A DNA stretch of 64,000 nucleotides from Bacteroidota bacterium (GCA_023429135.1 JAEYWD010000096.1:47676-111675), one strand, 5' to 3'. Shown: positions 25,806 through 35,096, counted from the first letter of the stretch. Notes: generated by a model not told the origin, from the letters alone. Numbers and translations are program-made.

Positions 25806-26120
25806 ATGGAACAAGTACCATTATCGCACGTGTTAATTTTAAGCTCCTGTTTATTCTTTCTGGGAATTTACGGTTTCTTTTCACGTCGTAATATGATTAC
25901 CATGCTGATGTCGATAGAGCTGATACTTAACAGTATCAACATAAACTTTATCGCTTTCAACAAATATTTATACCCACATCAGCTCGAGGGAGTTTTCTTT
26001 ACCCTTTTTATCATTACCGTTGCTGCTGCCGAAGTTTCACTGGCAATAGCCATTATTATAAATCTGTATCGTAAGTTCAATACGATCGATGTAGAAGATA
26101 CTAACACAATGAAATTTTAA
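25806..26120 (+). CDS. nuoK: Complex I subunit K
   Basis: The 104-residue protein has three membrane segments and the family's buried acidic residues in MLMSIELILNSININF and ITVAAAEVSLAIAI, which take part in proton transfer. Six bases separate its stop from nuoL. Confidence 0.94.
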   Translation: MEQVPLSHVLILSSCLFFLGIYGFFSRRNMITMLMSIELILNSININFIAFNKYLYPHQLEGVFFTLFIITVAAAEVSLAIAIIINLYRKFNTIDVEDTNTMKF

Positions 26121-26125
26121 CCGAT

Positions 26126-28063
26126 ATGAGTCCCTACGATATTGCAGCTTTACTCATTCTTCTTTTACCGATTCTAAGTTTTGCGGGATTGAGTTTTCTG
26201 GGTAAAAGAATCACCCCCTGCACAGCAGGAATTGTTGGAACCACAGTGTTATTTGTTGCAGCAGGTTTAGCTTTATTTACTGCTTACGGATACTTTTTTC
26301 AGTTTGGCGAAGTAGCCGGAGCTTATGCGCATCACACTTCACTCGAAATAAACTGGCTGCAGTTTAACGAGAATCTGTCCATCAACCTGGGTATCATTCT
26401 CGACCCTATTTCCGTAATGATGCTGGTGGTGATCACCGTTATTTCGGCAATGGTTCATCTTTACAGTTTCAAGTACATGCATGGCGAAGAAAGATTCGCA
26501 ACCTATTATGCTTACCTGGCGCTGTTTACTTTTTCAATGTTAGGGCTGGTTGTTTCCGGTAACCTTTTCCAGATGTATATTTTCTGGGAATTGGTGGGCG
26601 TTTCATCCTTCCTGCTCATTGGTTTTTATTTTACAAAACCATCGGCCATCGCTGCCGCTAAAAAAGCATTTATTGTCACCCGTTTCGCCGACCTCGGTTT
26701 TCTGTTGGGAATTCTGATGTTAAGCTATGGTGCCGAAACACTCGACTTTTTTGTTTTAATCGAACGTTTAACACAGCCCGATTCAGTTTATCTGGCTTCT
26801 TTTACAGCCACCTCGTTTATGGGTCTTTCGGCGCTCTCGTGGGGATTACTTCTGGTATTTACTGGAGGTGCCGGTAAATCGGCCATGTTCCCGCTACATA
26901 TCTGGTTACCCGATGCAATGGAAGGTCCCACTCCGGTTTCAGCTTTAATCCACGCTGCTACCATGGTGGTAGCTGGAGTGTATTTAGTTGCAAGGTTATT
27001 CCCGGTGTTCGCCATCTCAGCTCCCGATGCACTTGCCATTATCGGATACATTGGCGTATTCACAGCCTTATTTGCTGCTGTAATTGCCTGTACTCAAACC
27101 GATATCAAACGCGTTCTTGCGTATTCAACCATATCGCAGATAGCTTTTATGATGTTTGCTCTCGGCGTTGCCGGTTGGGGTGAAGAAAAGGCCGAAGGTT
27201 TCACAGCATCCATGTTCCACCTGTTTACGCATGCTTTCTTCAAAGCTCTGCTGTTCCTTGGTGCCGGTGCTGTAATTCATGCTGTTCACAGCAACGAAAT
27301 GAAGGATATGGGCGGTCTTCGTAAGTCGATGCCAATAACGCATATTACTTTTTTAATTGCATGTCTTGCCATCGCCGGTGTTCCTTTTCTTTCGGGTTTC
27401 TTTAGTAAGGAAGCTATTCTCAATGCTGCTTATCATGGCAATCCGATGATTTTTTATGTTGCTCTTTTAACTAGTGGTATAACAGCTTTCTATATGTTCC
27501 GTCTTTATTTCCGCATTTTCTGGTATAAAGCCGATGACCATGGTCATCACAATCACGAAAAGGGTATGTGGGCCATGAACCTGCCGCTTATCATTCTTGC
27601 AATTGGCGCTGCATTTACAGGTTATATTCCTTTCGGCGATTTTGTAAGCGCTGATGGTAAACCTTTTGAGCTGCCTTTCCACCTTACATTTTCAATTGCT
27701 CCGGTGTTAGCAGGTGTTATCGGTATTGGCATTGCATGGATGATGTATTCGAAACAGAATTCAAATCCCGATAAAGTTTCTGCCTCTTTCGGACGCTTTT
27801 ACAATTGGGCTTATCATAAATTTTATATCGACGAAATTTACTTATTTGTTACCAAGAAGGTTCTCTTTAATCTTGTGGGTCGTCCGGCTGCCTGGTTCGA
27901 TAAAAATGTTGTCGACGGAATGATCAATGGCTATGCTTCCATTACCTCTACAACTTCCGAAGCTATCAAAGGAATGCAGAGCGGGCGGTTACAGACATAT
28001 ACTTTGTTCTTCCTGGGAGGTGTTTTGGTTGTTGCCATTCTCCTGATTGTAAATTTTATTTAG
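26126..28063 (+). CDS. nuoL: Complex I subunit L (antiporter-like)
   Basis: The 645-residue protein is a multi-pass antiporter-like subunit with about 16 segments. It shows GKSAMFPLHIWLPDAMEGPTP (in two parts), SALIHAATMVVAGVYLVAR, and HAFFKALLFLGAGAVIHA, then a long C-terminal region with the lateral helix (FYNWAYHKFYIDEIY). It is one of the three proton-pumping subunits. Confidence 0.96.
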   Translation: MSPYDIAALLILLLPILSFAGLSFLGKRITPCTAGIVGTTVLFVAAGLALFTAYGYFFQFGEVAGAYAHHTSLEINWLQFNENLSINLGIILDPISVMMLVVITVISAMVHLYSFKYMHGEERFATYYAYLALFTFSMLGLVVSGNLFQMYIFWELVGVSSFLLIGFYFTKPSAIAAAKKAFIVTRFADLGFLLGILMLSYGAETLDFFVLIERLTQPDSVYLASFTATSFMGLSALSWGLLLVFTGGAGKSAMFPLHIWLPDAMEGPTPVSALIHAATMVVAGVYLVARLFPVFAISAPDALAIIGYIGVFTALFAAVIACTQTDIKRVLAYSTISQIAFMMFALGVAGWGEEKAEGFTASMFHLFTHAFFKALLFLGAGAVIHAVHSNEMKDMGGLRKSMPITHITFLIACLAIAGVPFLSGFFSKEAILNAAYHGNPMIFYVALLTSGITAFYMFRLYFRIFWYKADDHGHHNHEKGMWAMNLPLIILAIGAAFTGYIPFGDFVSADGKPFELPFHLTFSIAPVLAGVIGIGIAWMMYSKQNSNPDKVSASFGRFYNWAYHKFYIDEIYLFVTKKVLFNLVGRPAAWFDKNVVDGMINGYASITSTTSEAIKGMQSGRLQTYTLFFLGGVLVVAILLIVNFI

Positions 28064-28090
28064 GAACCTGACTAATTAGAAAAATATTAT

Positions 28091-29599
28091 ATGAACGTTT
28101 TATCAATTTTGATCCTGATTCCGCTCATCACAGCGCTTGTCCTCCTGATGGTCAGGAAGGAATTACATATAAAGCTTATCGCTTTGTTTGGCAGCATCGC
28201 TCAATTGGGTTATTCGGTATGGCTTACCAATTATTATATTAATTTCAGGAAAGCTGGCGATACTGCCGAAATGCTATTTCAAACTTCTTTAGGCTGGTTC
28301 AAACCTTTAAATATTTACTTCAGCACCGGAGTTGACGGTATTTCTTTAACCATGATTCTGTTAACCGCAATGGTAGTAGTTGCAGGTATTCTGGTATCAT
28401 GGAAAATTCAACGTCAGGTAAAGGAATTTTTCTTCCTGATAGTGCTGCTGAGTTTAGGAGCCTATGGTTTCTTTATCTCTACCGACCTTTTCATGATGTT
28501 TTTCTTCCTCGAACTTGCTGTGATTCCTAAGTATTTATTAATTGGAATCTGGGGTAGCGGTAAGAAAGAATACAGCGCCATGAAACTCGCATTGATGTTA
28601 ATGGCTGGTTCTGCTCTTGTATTTTTGGGAATAGCAGCGCTTTATTTTGCTTCAGGGATTTACGGAGGTCAGTATACATGGAACATTCATGAATTGACAC
28701 AAATTAATTTCCCGATGAGTGTTCAGGTGCCTATTTACCTTCTTATCTTCACGGGTTTTGGGGTTTTTACCGCTATGTTCCCTTTCCATACCTGGGCGCC
28801 TGACGGTCACTCCTCTGCACCGACTGCTGCATCCATGTTTCTTGCAGGTATTTCGATGAAGTTAGGCGGTTACGGTGCTTTACGGGTTGCTACTTATCTT
28901 TTACCTAATGCAGCACAGGAATGGTCCTGGATTTTCATTATTCTGGCTTCGATTGCAATCATCTACGGAGCTTTCGCCACCATGATGCAAAAGGACCTGA
29001 AATATATGAACGCATACTCTTCGGTTAGTCACTGCGGATTTGTAATTCTCGGGATCGCGATGCTTACAAAAACGGCTTTTATGGGCGCGGTGATGCAGAT
29101 GGTTTCGCATGGTATCATGACAGCTCTTTTCTTTGCCGCTATCGGGATGATTTACGATCGTGCTCACACGCGTCAGGCTAACGAACTGGGAGGTATGCTC
29201 AAACAAATGCCCTTTATCGGTACAGCTTTTATTATTGCAGGTTTAACTTCACTTGGATTGCCAGGTTTCAGTGGTTTTGTTTCGGAAATGACTGTATTTG
29301 TCGGATCGTGGGAACGGACCGGAATATTCTACAGGGTAGCAACAATTCTTGCTTGTGCATCCATCGTGGTAACTGCAGTTTATATTTTGAGAGCGGTTGG
29401 TTTTGCAATCTGGGGAACTATCACCAATAAAGAATACGAAACCCTTAAAGATGCTACCTGGAACGAAAAGGCCGCAGCCGTACTCTTAATTGCCGGTATT
29501 GTTTTTATTGGGGTGTTACCTTTCTGGGTAGTGAATTTGATTTCGAACGATACAATTACAATATTTAATAAATTTATTTCGGTGGCTGTTGCCAACTAA
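28091..29599 (+). CDS. nuoM: Complex I subunit M (antiporter-like)
   Basis: The 502-residue antiporter-like protein has about 14 membrane segments. Landmarks are FFLELAVIPKYLLIG (with the conserved Glu), MFPFHTWAPDGHSSAPTAAS, LAGISMKLGGYG, DLKYMNAYSSVSHCGF and VSHGIMTALFFAAIG. It pumps protons in the membrane arm next to NuoL. Confidence 0.96.
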   Translation: MNVLSILILIPLITALVLLMVRKELHIKLIALFGSIAQLGYSVWLTNYYINFRKAGDTAEMLFQTSLGWFKPLNIYFSTGVDGISLTMILLTAMVVVAGILVSWKIQRQVKEFFFLIVLLSLGAYGFFISTDLFMMFFFLELAVIPKYLLIGIWGSGKKEYSAMKLALMLMAGSALVFLGIAALYFASGIYGGQYTWNIHELTQINFPMSVQVPIYLLIFTGFGVFTAMFPFHTWAPDGHSSAPTAASMFLAGISMKLGGYGALRVATYLLPNAAQEWSWIFIILASIAIIYGAFATMMQKDLKYMNAYSSVSHCGFVILGIAMLTKTAFMGAVMQMVSHGIMTALFFAAIGMIYDRAHTRQANELGGMLKQMPFIGTAFIIAGLTSLGLPGFSGFVSEMTVFVGSWERTGIFYRVATILACASIVVTAVYILRAVGFAIWGTITNKEYETLKDATWNEKAAAVLLIAGIVFIGVLPFWVVNLISNDTITIFNKFISVAVAN

Positions 29600-29619
29600 C
29601 TTTTGTTAATGATGATATT

Positions 29620-31032
29620 ATGAGTATATACTCTTATTTGATGTTACGGTTTGAAGTAGTGATCACCCTGATCATCTTCATTTTGCTTGTATTGAAGCTT
29701 AACGATGCCGACAAAAAAGAAAAGTCGTTGTTGATCGGAATCAATATTATGTTGCTGCTAAATTTTATTGTCGGGCTTCTTCCAATGGCCGAAGGGAATC
29801 TTTTTATGGGATTCTTCAGGTCCAATGGTCTGCTGGTGTTGCAAAAGAATATTCTTAATCTGGGATTATTGCTGATATCACTTACATCGTACAACTATTT
29901 GCTTAAGAATAATAACAGAATCGAGTTTTATATTCTTATGCTTAGCAGTATGCTTGGCGTTTTTGCAATGCTCTCGAGCGGACATATCCTGGTTCTCTAT
30001 TTAGGACTTGAAATGTCGACTATTCCTATTGCTGCTTTGGCCAATTTCAATAAGAGTATGAAAAATTCCTCGGAGGCTGGTATCAAGTTAATTCTTTCCT
30101 CGGCATTCTCAACCGGTATATTGCTTTTTGGTATTTCGTTACTCTACGGAGCCGTTGGAAACCTGAGTTTCGAAAATATTCAGGCGAATCTTCAGTTAAA
30201 CGAACTTACTTTGTTAGCTTTTGCTTTTATCCTCGGTGGATTTGCCTTTAAAATGTCTATTGTTCCATTCCATTTATGGACTGCCGATGTATACGAAGGA
30301 TCGCCTGTGGCTGTGACCAATTATCTTTCAGTTATATCAAAAGGTTCGGTTATTTTTGTTTTCATCAGTGTATTATATTCTATATTTTCAAGTTTTACCG
30401 ATGCCTGGTTATACGCAATCACCATCCTCTCGATATTGAGTATGACGGTGGGTAACCTGTTTGCGATGCGTCAGCAGAATCTCAAACGGTTCTTCGCATT
30501 CTCTTCCATTGCCCAGGTTGGTTTTGTGCTGGTGGGAATTGCCGGAGCTTCCAAAATTGGTTTGACATCGGCAACTTATTTTGTGCTGATTTATCTCTTA
30601 AGCAATATCGCCTCGTTTGGTGTTATCAGCGCTATTTTCGATGCTACCGGAAAAGAAACCATTAACGATTATAAAGGACTTTACAAATCGAACCCTTATT
30701 TTGCCCTGATTCTGGCTGTCAGCCTCTTTTCTTTAGCGGGAATTCCTCCAACTGCAGGGTTCTTTGGAAAAATGTTCCTGTTAACCTCCAGTATGGGAAA
30801 TGGCATGTACGTTTTGTTGGCCTTTGCTGCGATTAATATTGTTATTTCTTTATACAATTACCTGCGAATTGTTAAAACCATGTTCATCGACGATGCAGTT
30901 GAAGTTTTGCCTGTTGTAGGACGTAATTTCGGAATGAAAATGGCTTTGGCAGTATGTACAATTGGTATTATTATAATTGGCTTTGTAACGCCTTTATTTC
31001 AATATATTGATGTTTTAAGTATAGTTAAGTAG
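29620..31032 (+). CDS. nuoN: Complex I subunit N (antiporter-like)
   Basis: The 470-residue protein has about 14 membrane segments and the antiporter motifs YLGLEMSTIPIAALA, KMSIVPFHLWTADVYEGSP, NLKRFFAFSSIAQVGFVLVG and SLFSLAGIPPTAGFFGK. Last nuo gene of the operon; no EFG genes follow within the window. Confidence 0.95.
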   Translation: MSIYSYLMLRFEVVITLIIFILLVLKLNDADKKEKSLLIGINIMLLLNFIVGLLPMAEGNLFMGFFRSNGLLVLQKNILNLGLLLISLTSYNYLLKNNNRIEFYILMLSSMLGVFAMLSSGHILVLYLGLEMSTIPIAALANFNKSMKNSSEAGIKLILSSAFSTGILLFGISLLYGAVGNLSFENIQANLQLNELTLLAFAFILGGFAFKMSIVPFHLWTADVYEGSPVAVTNYLSVISKGSVIFVFISVLYSIFSSFTDAWLYAITILSILSMTVGNLFAMRQQNLKRFFAFSSIAQVGFVLVGIAGASKIGLTSATYFVLIYLLSNIASFGVISAIFDATGKETINDYKGLYKSNPYFALILAVSLFSLAGIPPTAGFFGKMFLLTSSMGNGMYVLLAFAAINIVISLYNYLRIVKTMFIDDAVEVLPVVGRNFGMKMALAVCTIGIIIIGFVTPLFQYIDVLSIVK

Positions 31033-31112
31033 GCTATAGACTTTAGGTATTAGGCTTTAGAGAATACATCCTGGCCTGACACCTAAACACCTAATCCCTA
31101 AACACCTAAAAT

Positions 31113-31412
31113 ATGGCAATTAATCCTTATCATACAGAAGAAGATATCAACGGAGTAAGATGCTCGGTTGTAGAAAAGAAAGTTTCAGAAGAAAGAGCTG
31201 CTTTTGTTAAAAAAGTGCTTGAGTATAACAAATTGAATGTTCAGGTTGCACAAGGAGAAGACGGAACCTTTATTGTTGGCGTGGATAACATTATATTCAA
31301 TCCGGTTCATGCTATTTATAACCGGTCGTTGAAAACCCCTGAGGGCAAAGTTTTAACCGTCGCCTATTGGAATCAGAAGCAGCAAAAGGACGAATATTAT
31401 TGGAACTATTAG
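31113..31412 (+). CDS. Small conserved-looking protein of unknown function
   Basis: The 99-residue soluble protein has a mixed alpha/beta look: an N-terminal CSVVEKKVSEERAAFVKKVL helix, two strands, then NPVHAIYNRSLKTPEGKVLT and an aromatic tail (DEYYWNY). I recall similar short proteins in other Bacteroidota but cannot assign a domain. It lies 80 bases after nuoN, on the same strand, and just before a strong terminator, so it is probably the last gene of the nuo transcript. Confidence 0.7.
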   Translation: MAINPYHTEEDINGVRCSVVEKKVSEERAAFVKKVLEYNKLNVQVAQGEDGTFIVGVDNIIFNPVHAIYNRSLKTPEGKVLTVAYWNQKQQKDEYYWNY

Positions 31413-31416
31413 ATAC

Positions 31417-31446
31417 AAAAAAAGAGGCCCGAAAGCCTCTTTTTTG
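31417..31446. terminator. Bidirectional terminator
   Basis: AAAAAGAGGC and GCCTCTTTTT pair around CCGAAA, with A and T tracts on the two sides. It lies between convergent genes and can serve both. Confidence 0.9.
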
Positions 31447-31458
31447 ATTATATAGTGG

Positions 31459-31956
31459 TTATGGCATTACCGTTGGTTTGAATTTAACTTCTGCTTCAAG
31501 CTCTTTCAAAATCTCCGAGAATTGTTCTTTTTGCTCATACTGCTGTATTAGTTTTGATTCAGCCGGATTATATTTAACCAAAGGTATCAGCTCATTCGAA
31601 ATTTCCTTTGCCAGTTGTTCCTGTTCATATTTCATCAACAATGAAGCATTCGGCGTGTATTTAACATTTCCTTCCAGTTCTTTCAGAACATTTGTCCAAA
31701 AATTAGATTCAATTGTTTCGTTATATTCCATCGAACTGGTTTTGGGAGTGAACTTAACGTATTCTGTTATTTTTGAAAGTTGATCATACAGATCATCTTT
31801 TGCAATAAGAATGGAATTCTTTCTTTCAGCACTTGCAAGAAGTTTGTTGTCACTTTTTAAGGTCACATAATAACTCTTTGTGTTTTGAGCAGTGGCAGTA
31901 ATTGAAATTATGCTTAAAGCTGCTATTACGATCAGGTTGTAAATTTTTGTTTTCAT
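31459..31956 (-). CDS. Secreted protein with four VKxxP repeats
   Basis: The 165-residue protein has a signal peptide (1-23, ending ATAQ). It contains four copies of a short unit: ITEYVKFTP, ELEGNVKYTP, LIPLVKYNP and ELEAEVKFKP, about 30 residues apart, joined by acidic amphipathic helices (KYEQEQLAKEIS; QQYEQKEQFSEI). The pattern suggests a helical repeat of unknown role. It stands alone between the nuo terminator and the tonB locus. Confidence 0.7.
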   Translation of the reverse strand: MKTKIYNLIVIAALSIISITATAQNTKSYYVTLKSDNKLLASAERKNSILIAKDDLYDQLSKITEYVKFTPKTSSMEYNETIESNFWTNVLKELEGNVKYTPNASLLMKYEQEQLAKEISNELIPLVKYNPAESKLIQQYEQKEQFSEILKELEAEVKFKPTVMP

Positions 31957-32117
31957 TTTGGTTTTTATTTTCAGTTATGCACATAAATAATCAACACTTG
32001 TGCCATTACTTGCAAAATTAAAATAATCAGATATTTACAACGGATTCTTTTCTATGACAATTTCAAAGGACCTGTATTTTCTTCGTACATAAGTGTTCGG
32101 TTATGAACACTCGGATT

Positions 32118-32159
32118 AAAAAAAGTGAGCGCAGTCTTTTGATCACGCTCACTTTTTTA
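32118..32159 (-). terminator. Terminator of the two-tonB unit
   Basis: AAAAAGTGAGCG pairs with CGCTCACTTTTT around a loop of about 15 bases, with flanking A/T tracts, 10 bases after the tonB stop on the minus strand. Confidence 0.88.
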
Positions 32160-32168
32160 TATTGAATA

Positions 32169-32951
32169 TTAATTATCCTGAAGTTTGAAAATTACCGGCA
32201 GGGTAAAGAGTTGTTTAACGGGTCGGCCTCCCTGTTTCGGAGGGGTCCATAAAGGAGAGGATGTTATCACCCTTTTGGCTTCTTCGTCCAGAGAAGGATC
32301 TACACCCCTCAAAACTGTGGCACTTTCCACCTTTCCTTTTGCATTAACTACAAACTGTACCGTTACTTTTCCCTGAATCTGATTTTCTATAGCCAGTTGC
32401 GGATATTTTAGATTTTGAGCAACCCACTTGTTAAACTCCATCAGGTTCCCCCCATTAAACTGGGCCGGTTCTTCAACAACCATATGTATTGTTGTTTCTT
32501 CATTCATTATCGGATCCGGTTCAACCTGCACACCAGGTAAGGGAGGAAGGTCAATGGTAGAGTTATTTGCAAGAATCATGTCTATTGCATCAAAGGGGTT
32601 CATTGTAGAATCTGCGTCTTCTACCACCCTTGGCGGTATGAAACGGGCAACATTCTGATCTATATTAATCTTCGGCGGTTCAGGAGGAGTGATTCTTAGC
32701 GATGTATCCAGTTCTGAAATTACTACCAGAGAATCGACCGAAAACGGACCTGAGCCGTTGCCTTTAATGTGATTGTAAATCATAGGCGTTAATACCGATG
32801 ATGTCACAAATAAGAAAGCTGATATAAAAGCTATGATCAGATATCCTTTTTGTTTTTTTCGAAGCATGTATGCTCCGTATTCTTTATTCCGGTTACTGAA
32901 AACAATTTCCTCGAAACTGTTACCGATAATTACATTTTGGTGAGGTGACAT
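32169..32951 (-). CDS. TonB-family energy transducer, paralog 3
   Basis: The 260-residue protein begins with the Bacteroidota-type cytoplasmic leader (NSFEEIVFSNRNKEYGAYML), a membrane segment at about 34-55, a moderately proline-rich linker, and a C-terminal TonB_C domain (about 165-258) with KYPQLAIENQIQGKVTVQF, ATVLRGVDPSLDEEA and PPKQGGRPVKQLFTLPVIF. It couples the ExbB/ExbD proton motor to outer-membrane transporters. It lacks the poly-proline run of the paralog at 35097 and shares most of its sequence with the tonB at 33027, a recent duplication. The two form one unit ended by the terminator at 32118. Confidence 0.93.
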   Translation of the reverse strand: MSPHQNVIIGNSFEEIVFSNRNKEYGAYMLRKKQKGYLIIAFISAFLFVTSSVLTPMIYNHIKGNGSGPFSVDSLVVISELDTSLRITPPEPPKINIDQNVARFIPPRVVEDADSTMNPFDAIDMILANNSTIDLPPLPGVQVEPDPIMNEETTIHMVVEEPAQFNGGNLMEFNKWVAQNLKYPQLAIENQIQGKVTVQFVVNAKGKVESATVLRGVDPSLDEEAKRVITSSPLWTPPKQGGRPVKQLFTLPVIFKLQDN

Positions 32952-33026
32952 GGTTGTAAGGTTTAAAATTGTTAGTAAAACTGAAACATAGTTGTTTAAT
33001 AGTTCCTGTTGTCAGGAGTTGATACT

Positions 33027-33800
33027 TTACCTTTCGTCCAGCTTAAAGTTAACAGGTAATGTAAATAGCTGCTTTACCGGCTTTCCGCCCTGTAAAGGAG
33101 CACTCCATTTTGGAGAAGATTCAATTACTCTGATGGCTTCCTGGTCCATCAGTGGATCAGCGCCTCTTAAGACCTTAACACTTTCGACTTGTCCTGTTTT
33201 ATTTACAACAAATTGTACAATGACTTTACCGGTTACACCGTTTTCAGCGCAAACTTGAGGATATTTGATGTTTGCAGCCACCCACTTGTTGAAACTAAGC
33301 AGGTCTCCTCCCTGAAATTTAGCTTCAATTTCTACTTTTACAAACGGAGGCTCTACCACCTCAATTACATCGTCGTGTGTAACTACCTGGGTAATCAAAT
33401 CCGGAGGGGTTAAGTTATCAGTATTGTCAATCAGGTCTTCCATAGTGGCAAATACGGGTTCATTCTGATCGGTTGTATCTACAATGACAGGAGGAACATT
33501 TACCGGGCGATCGATTTTGATATCAGGGGGTTCGGGAGGTACTATCTGCATAGTTGTATCAATTTGAATAACTAATGATCCAACACCATTAAGTTCGGTT
33601 TTGGGTTTTCCTTTATAATGGTTATAAATCATTGGGGTAATTACCGATGAAAGAACGAATAAAAAGGCTATACTAAAGGCAATTATTACATAACCCTTTT
33701 GCTTCTTTCGAAGCATATAAGCTCCATACTCTTTATTCCGGTTAGTGAAAACAATTTCCTCGAAACTGTTACCGATTATTACATTTTCGTAAGGTGACAT
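33027..33800 (-). CDS. TonB-family energy transducer, paralog 2
   Basis: The 257-residue protein has the same plan as its downstream neighbour: leader NSFEEIVFTNRNKEYGAYML, membrane segment (about 34-55), linker rich in Asp, Pro and Val (about 60-160), and TonB_C domain ending PVKQLFTLPVNFKL. The leaders of the two genes are almost identical even at DNA level, while the linkers differ, as expected for paralogs meeting different transporters. A -24/-12-like element lies 258 bases upstream. Confidence 0.93.
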   Translation of the reverse strand: MSPYENVIIGNSFEEIVFTNRNKEYGAYMLRKKQKGYVIIAFSIAFLFVLSSVITPMIYNHYKGKPKTELNGVGSLVIQIDTTMQIVPPEPPDIKIDRPVNVPPVIVDTTDQNEPVFATMEDLIDNTDNLTPPDLITQVVTHDDVIEVVEPPFVKVEIEAKFQGGDLLSFNKWVAANIKYPQVCAENGVTGKVIVQFVVNKTGQVESVKVLRGADPLMDQEAIRVIESSPKWSAPLQGGKPVKQLFTLPVNFKLDER

Positions 33801-34057
33801 GGTTGTGAGATTTAAATGTTAGTAAATTGATATGTGCTGGCTTTCTTAATCAGGTAAACCTTTAAGGTTTTTAGAGTGCACTAACCCATTCAGAAGTTAA
33901 TATGGCAAGCCCAATCCCGGTTTTTTCAAGGCCTGTTGATTTACTTAAAAATAGTTGATAGATCTGCTATCGGGCTTAAGAAAAATTATCCGAAAAATCG
34001 TTATAAAAATTTCTTAATCAGTTCGGTACGTTTAATAGTTGAGCTCAATTAACTAAT

Positions 34058-34074
34058 TTCAAAAGCTGTGCCAA
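34058..34074 (-). promoter_or_regulatory. -24/-12-like element upstream of the tonB pair
   Basis: On the minus strand the sequence reads TTGGCAC-A-GCTT-TTGAA. This matches the sigma-54 consensus except that the -12 GC is GA. The spacing is standard, and the same element stands before exbD at 34970. Confidence 0.35.
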
Positions 34075-34136
34075 ACAGCTCAAATGACTGCTGAACGTTT
34101 GATAAATCTTAATTTTTTTGCTATAGGTTTTAGATC

Positions 34137-34171
34137 AAAAAAGGCCTTCCAAAATGGAAGGCCTTTTTTGA
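34137..34171 (-). terminator. Terminator of the solitary exbD
   Basis: AAAAAAGGCCTTCC pairs with GGAAGGCCTTTTTT around AAAAT: a 10-bp GC-rich stem with A and T tracts, 18 bases after the exbD stop. Confidence 0.92.
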
Positions 34172-34188
34172 ATTATTATTTGGAGTAT

Positions 34189-34842
34189 TTATTGAATTTC
34201 AACATTTTTACCTTCAAGAGCATCCTTCAGCATCTTCTTTTCAATATAGTTCATGTCCACTACCGCATATCGTGCAATGTTGGTGATAGCCATTTCATCG
34301 AGGACATCAACTATATTCCCATATTTTACACCATCTGCCGCTTTTATAAGCACAACAGGCCCTTCTTTATCGTTGTTTTTCATTTTCCTTAACTGCCGGT
34401 TGATTGAATCTTTAGGGTAATTGGCATAATTCCCCATTTCGCGCCCTACACTATCTTTATAATAGTACGACTTTTCGAACAATGTCTTATTTCGCTCCAG
34501 CAATACTTTTCTTAATCCTTTTTCGCTAAAGTTCGATTTGAACATGGTCGGAAGTTTTCCTTCGGTTGGATCGGCAAAGCCAGTGTAAAAGAAAATCTGG
34601 TTGTTTTCTGCAAGGATAATTGTTAGAGCTTTAGAGGGATTGATTGGACCCGGTTTGCCAGTTTTCTGCGGCATCACTATCTCCATTACTTTAGGTTCAT
34701 TGAAGGCAGTGGTAAGTATGAAAAATGTGAGGAGGAGACAGGCTAAATCAACCATTGGGGTCATGTCTATGCGGGCGGGGAGTAATCTGGCCCTGCGTTT
34801 ACCTCTTTGGGCATTGGCGCTTTCATTAATAATTTCAGCCAT
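34189..34842 (-). CDS. exbD: ExbD/TolR-family proton-channel subunit, third copy
   Basis: From the ATG at 34842 the protein has 217 residues; an upstream ATG at 34869 adds an unlikely leader. A basic N-terminus (RGKRRARLLPARIDMTPMVD) is followed by the single membrane helix with the essential Asp in TPMVDLACLLLTFF, then a periplasmic domain. It closely resembles the exbD at 35892 (MAEII start, NEPKVMEIVMP, ADGVKYGN, SDALAGK-like end), so it is a paralog. It is separated from both neighbours by terminators and so forms its own transcript. Confidence 0.92.
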   Translation of the reverse strand: MAEIINESANAQRGKRRARLLPARIDMTPMVDLACLLLTFFILTTAFNEPKVMEIVMPQKTGKPGPINPSKALTIILAENNQIFFYTGFADPTEGKLPTMFKSNFSEKGLRKVLLERNKTLFEKSYYYKDSVGREMGNYANYPKDSINRQLRKMKNNDKEGPVVLIKAADGVKYGNIVDVLDEMAITNIARYAVVDMNYIEKKMLKDALEGKNVEIQ

Positions 34843-34969
34843 GGCTATTGGTTTTAAAAGGTTAAACAATAGTTTACATGTTAGCTTTCCTTCTAAAAAG
34901 TGAAGATCAGCTAAGGTATTTAGTTAAATTTGAGTTGTTTGAAATTTTTAAGCGCCCTTAATTTATTAA

Positions 34970-34986
34970 TTCAAAACATGTGCCAA
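34970..34986 (-). promoter_or_regulatory. -24/-12-like element upstream of the solitary exbD
   Basis: On the minus strand it reads TTGGCAC-A-TGTT-TTGAA, 128 bases before the exbD start. It shares 12 of 12 conserved positions with the element at 34058-34074. Confidence 0.35.
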
Positions 34987-35045
34987 ACATAACCGCATTG
35001 ATAGTAATGGTTTGTTGCTGTCTGAAAAATATTTAAATTATAAAA

Positions 35046-35078
35046 ACAAAAAAGCCCTCCATTGCTGGAAGGCTTTTC
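35046..35078 (-). terminator. Terminator of the main exbB-exbD-tonB operon
   Basis: AAAAGCCCTCCA and TGGAAGGCTTTT pair (one mismatch) around TTGC, 19 bases after the tonB stop. Confidence 0.85.
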
Positions 35079-35096
35079 TTATGTTTTGAGTATTTA

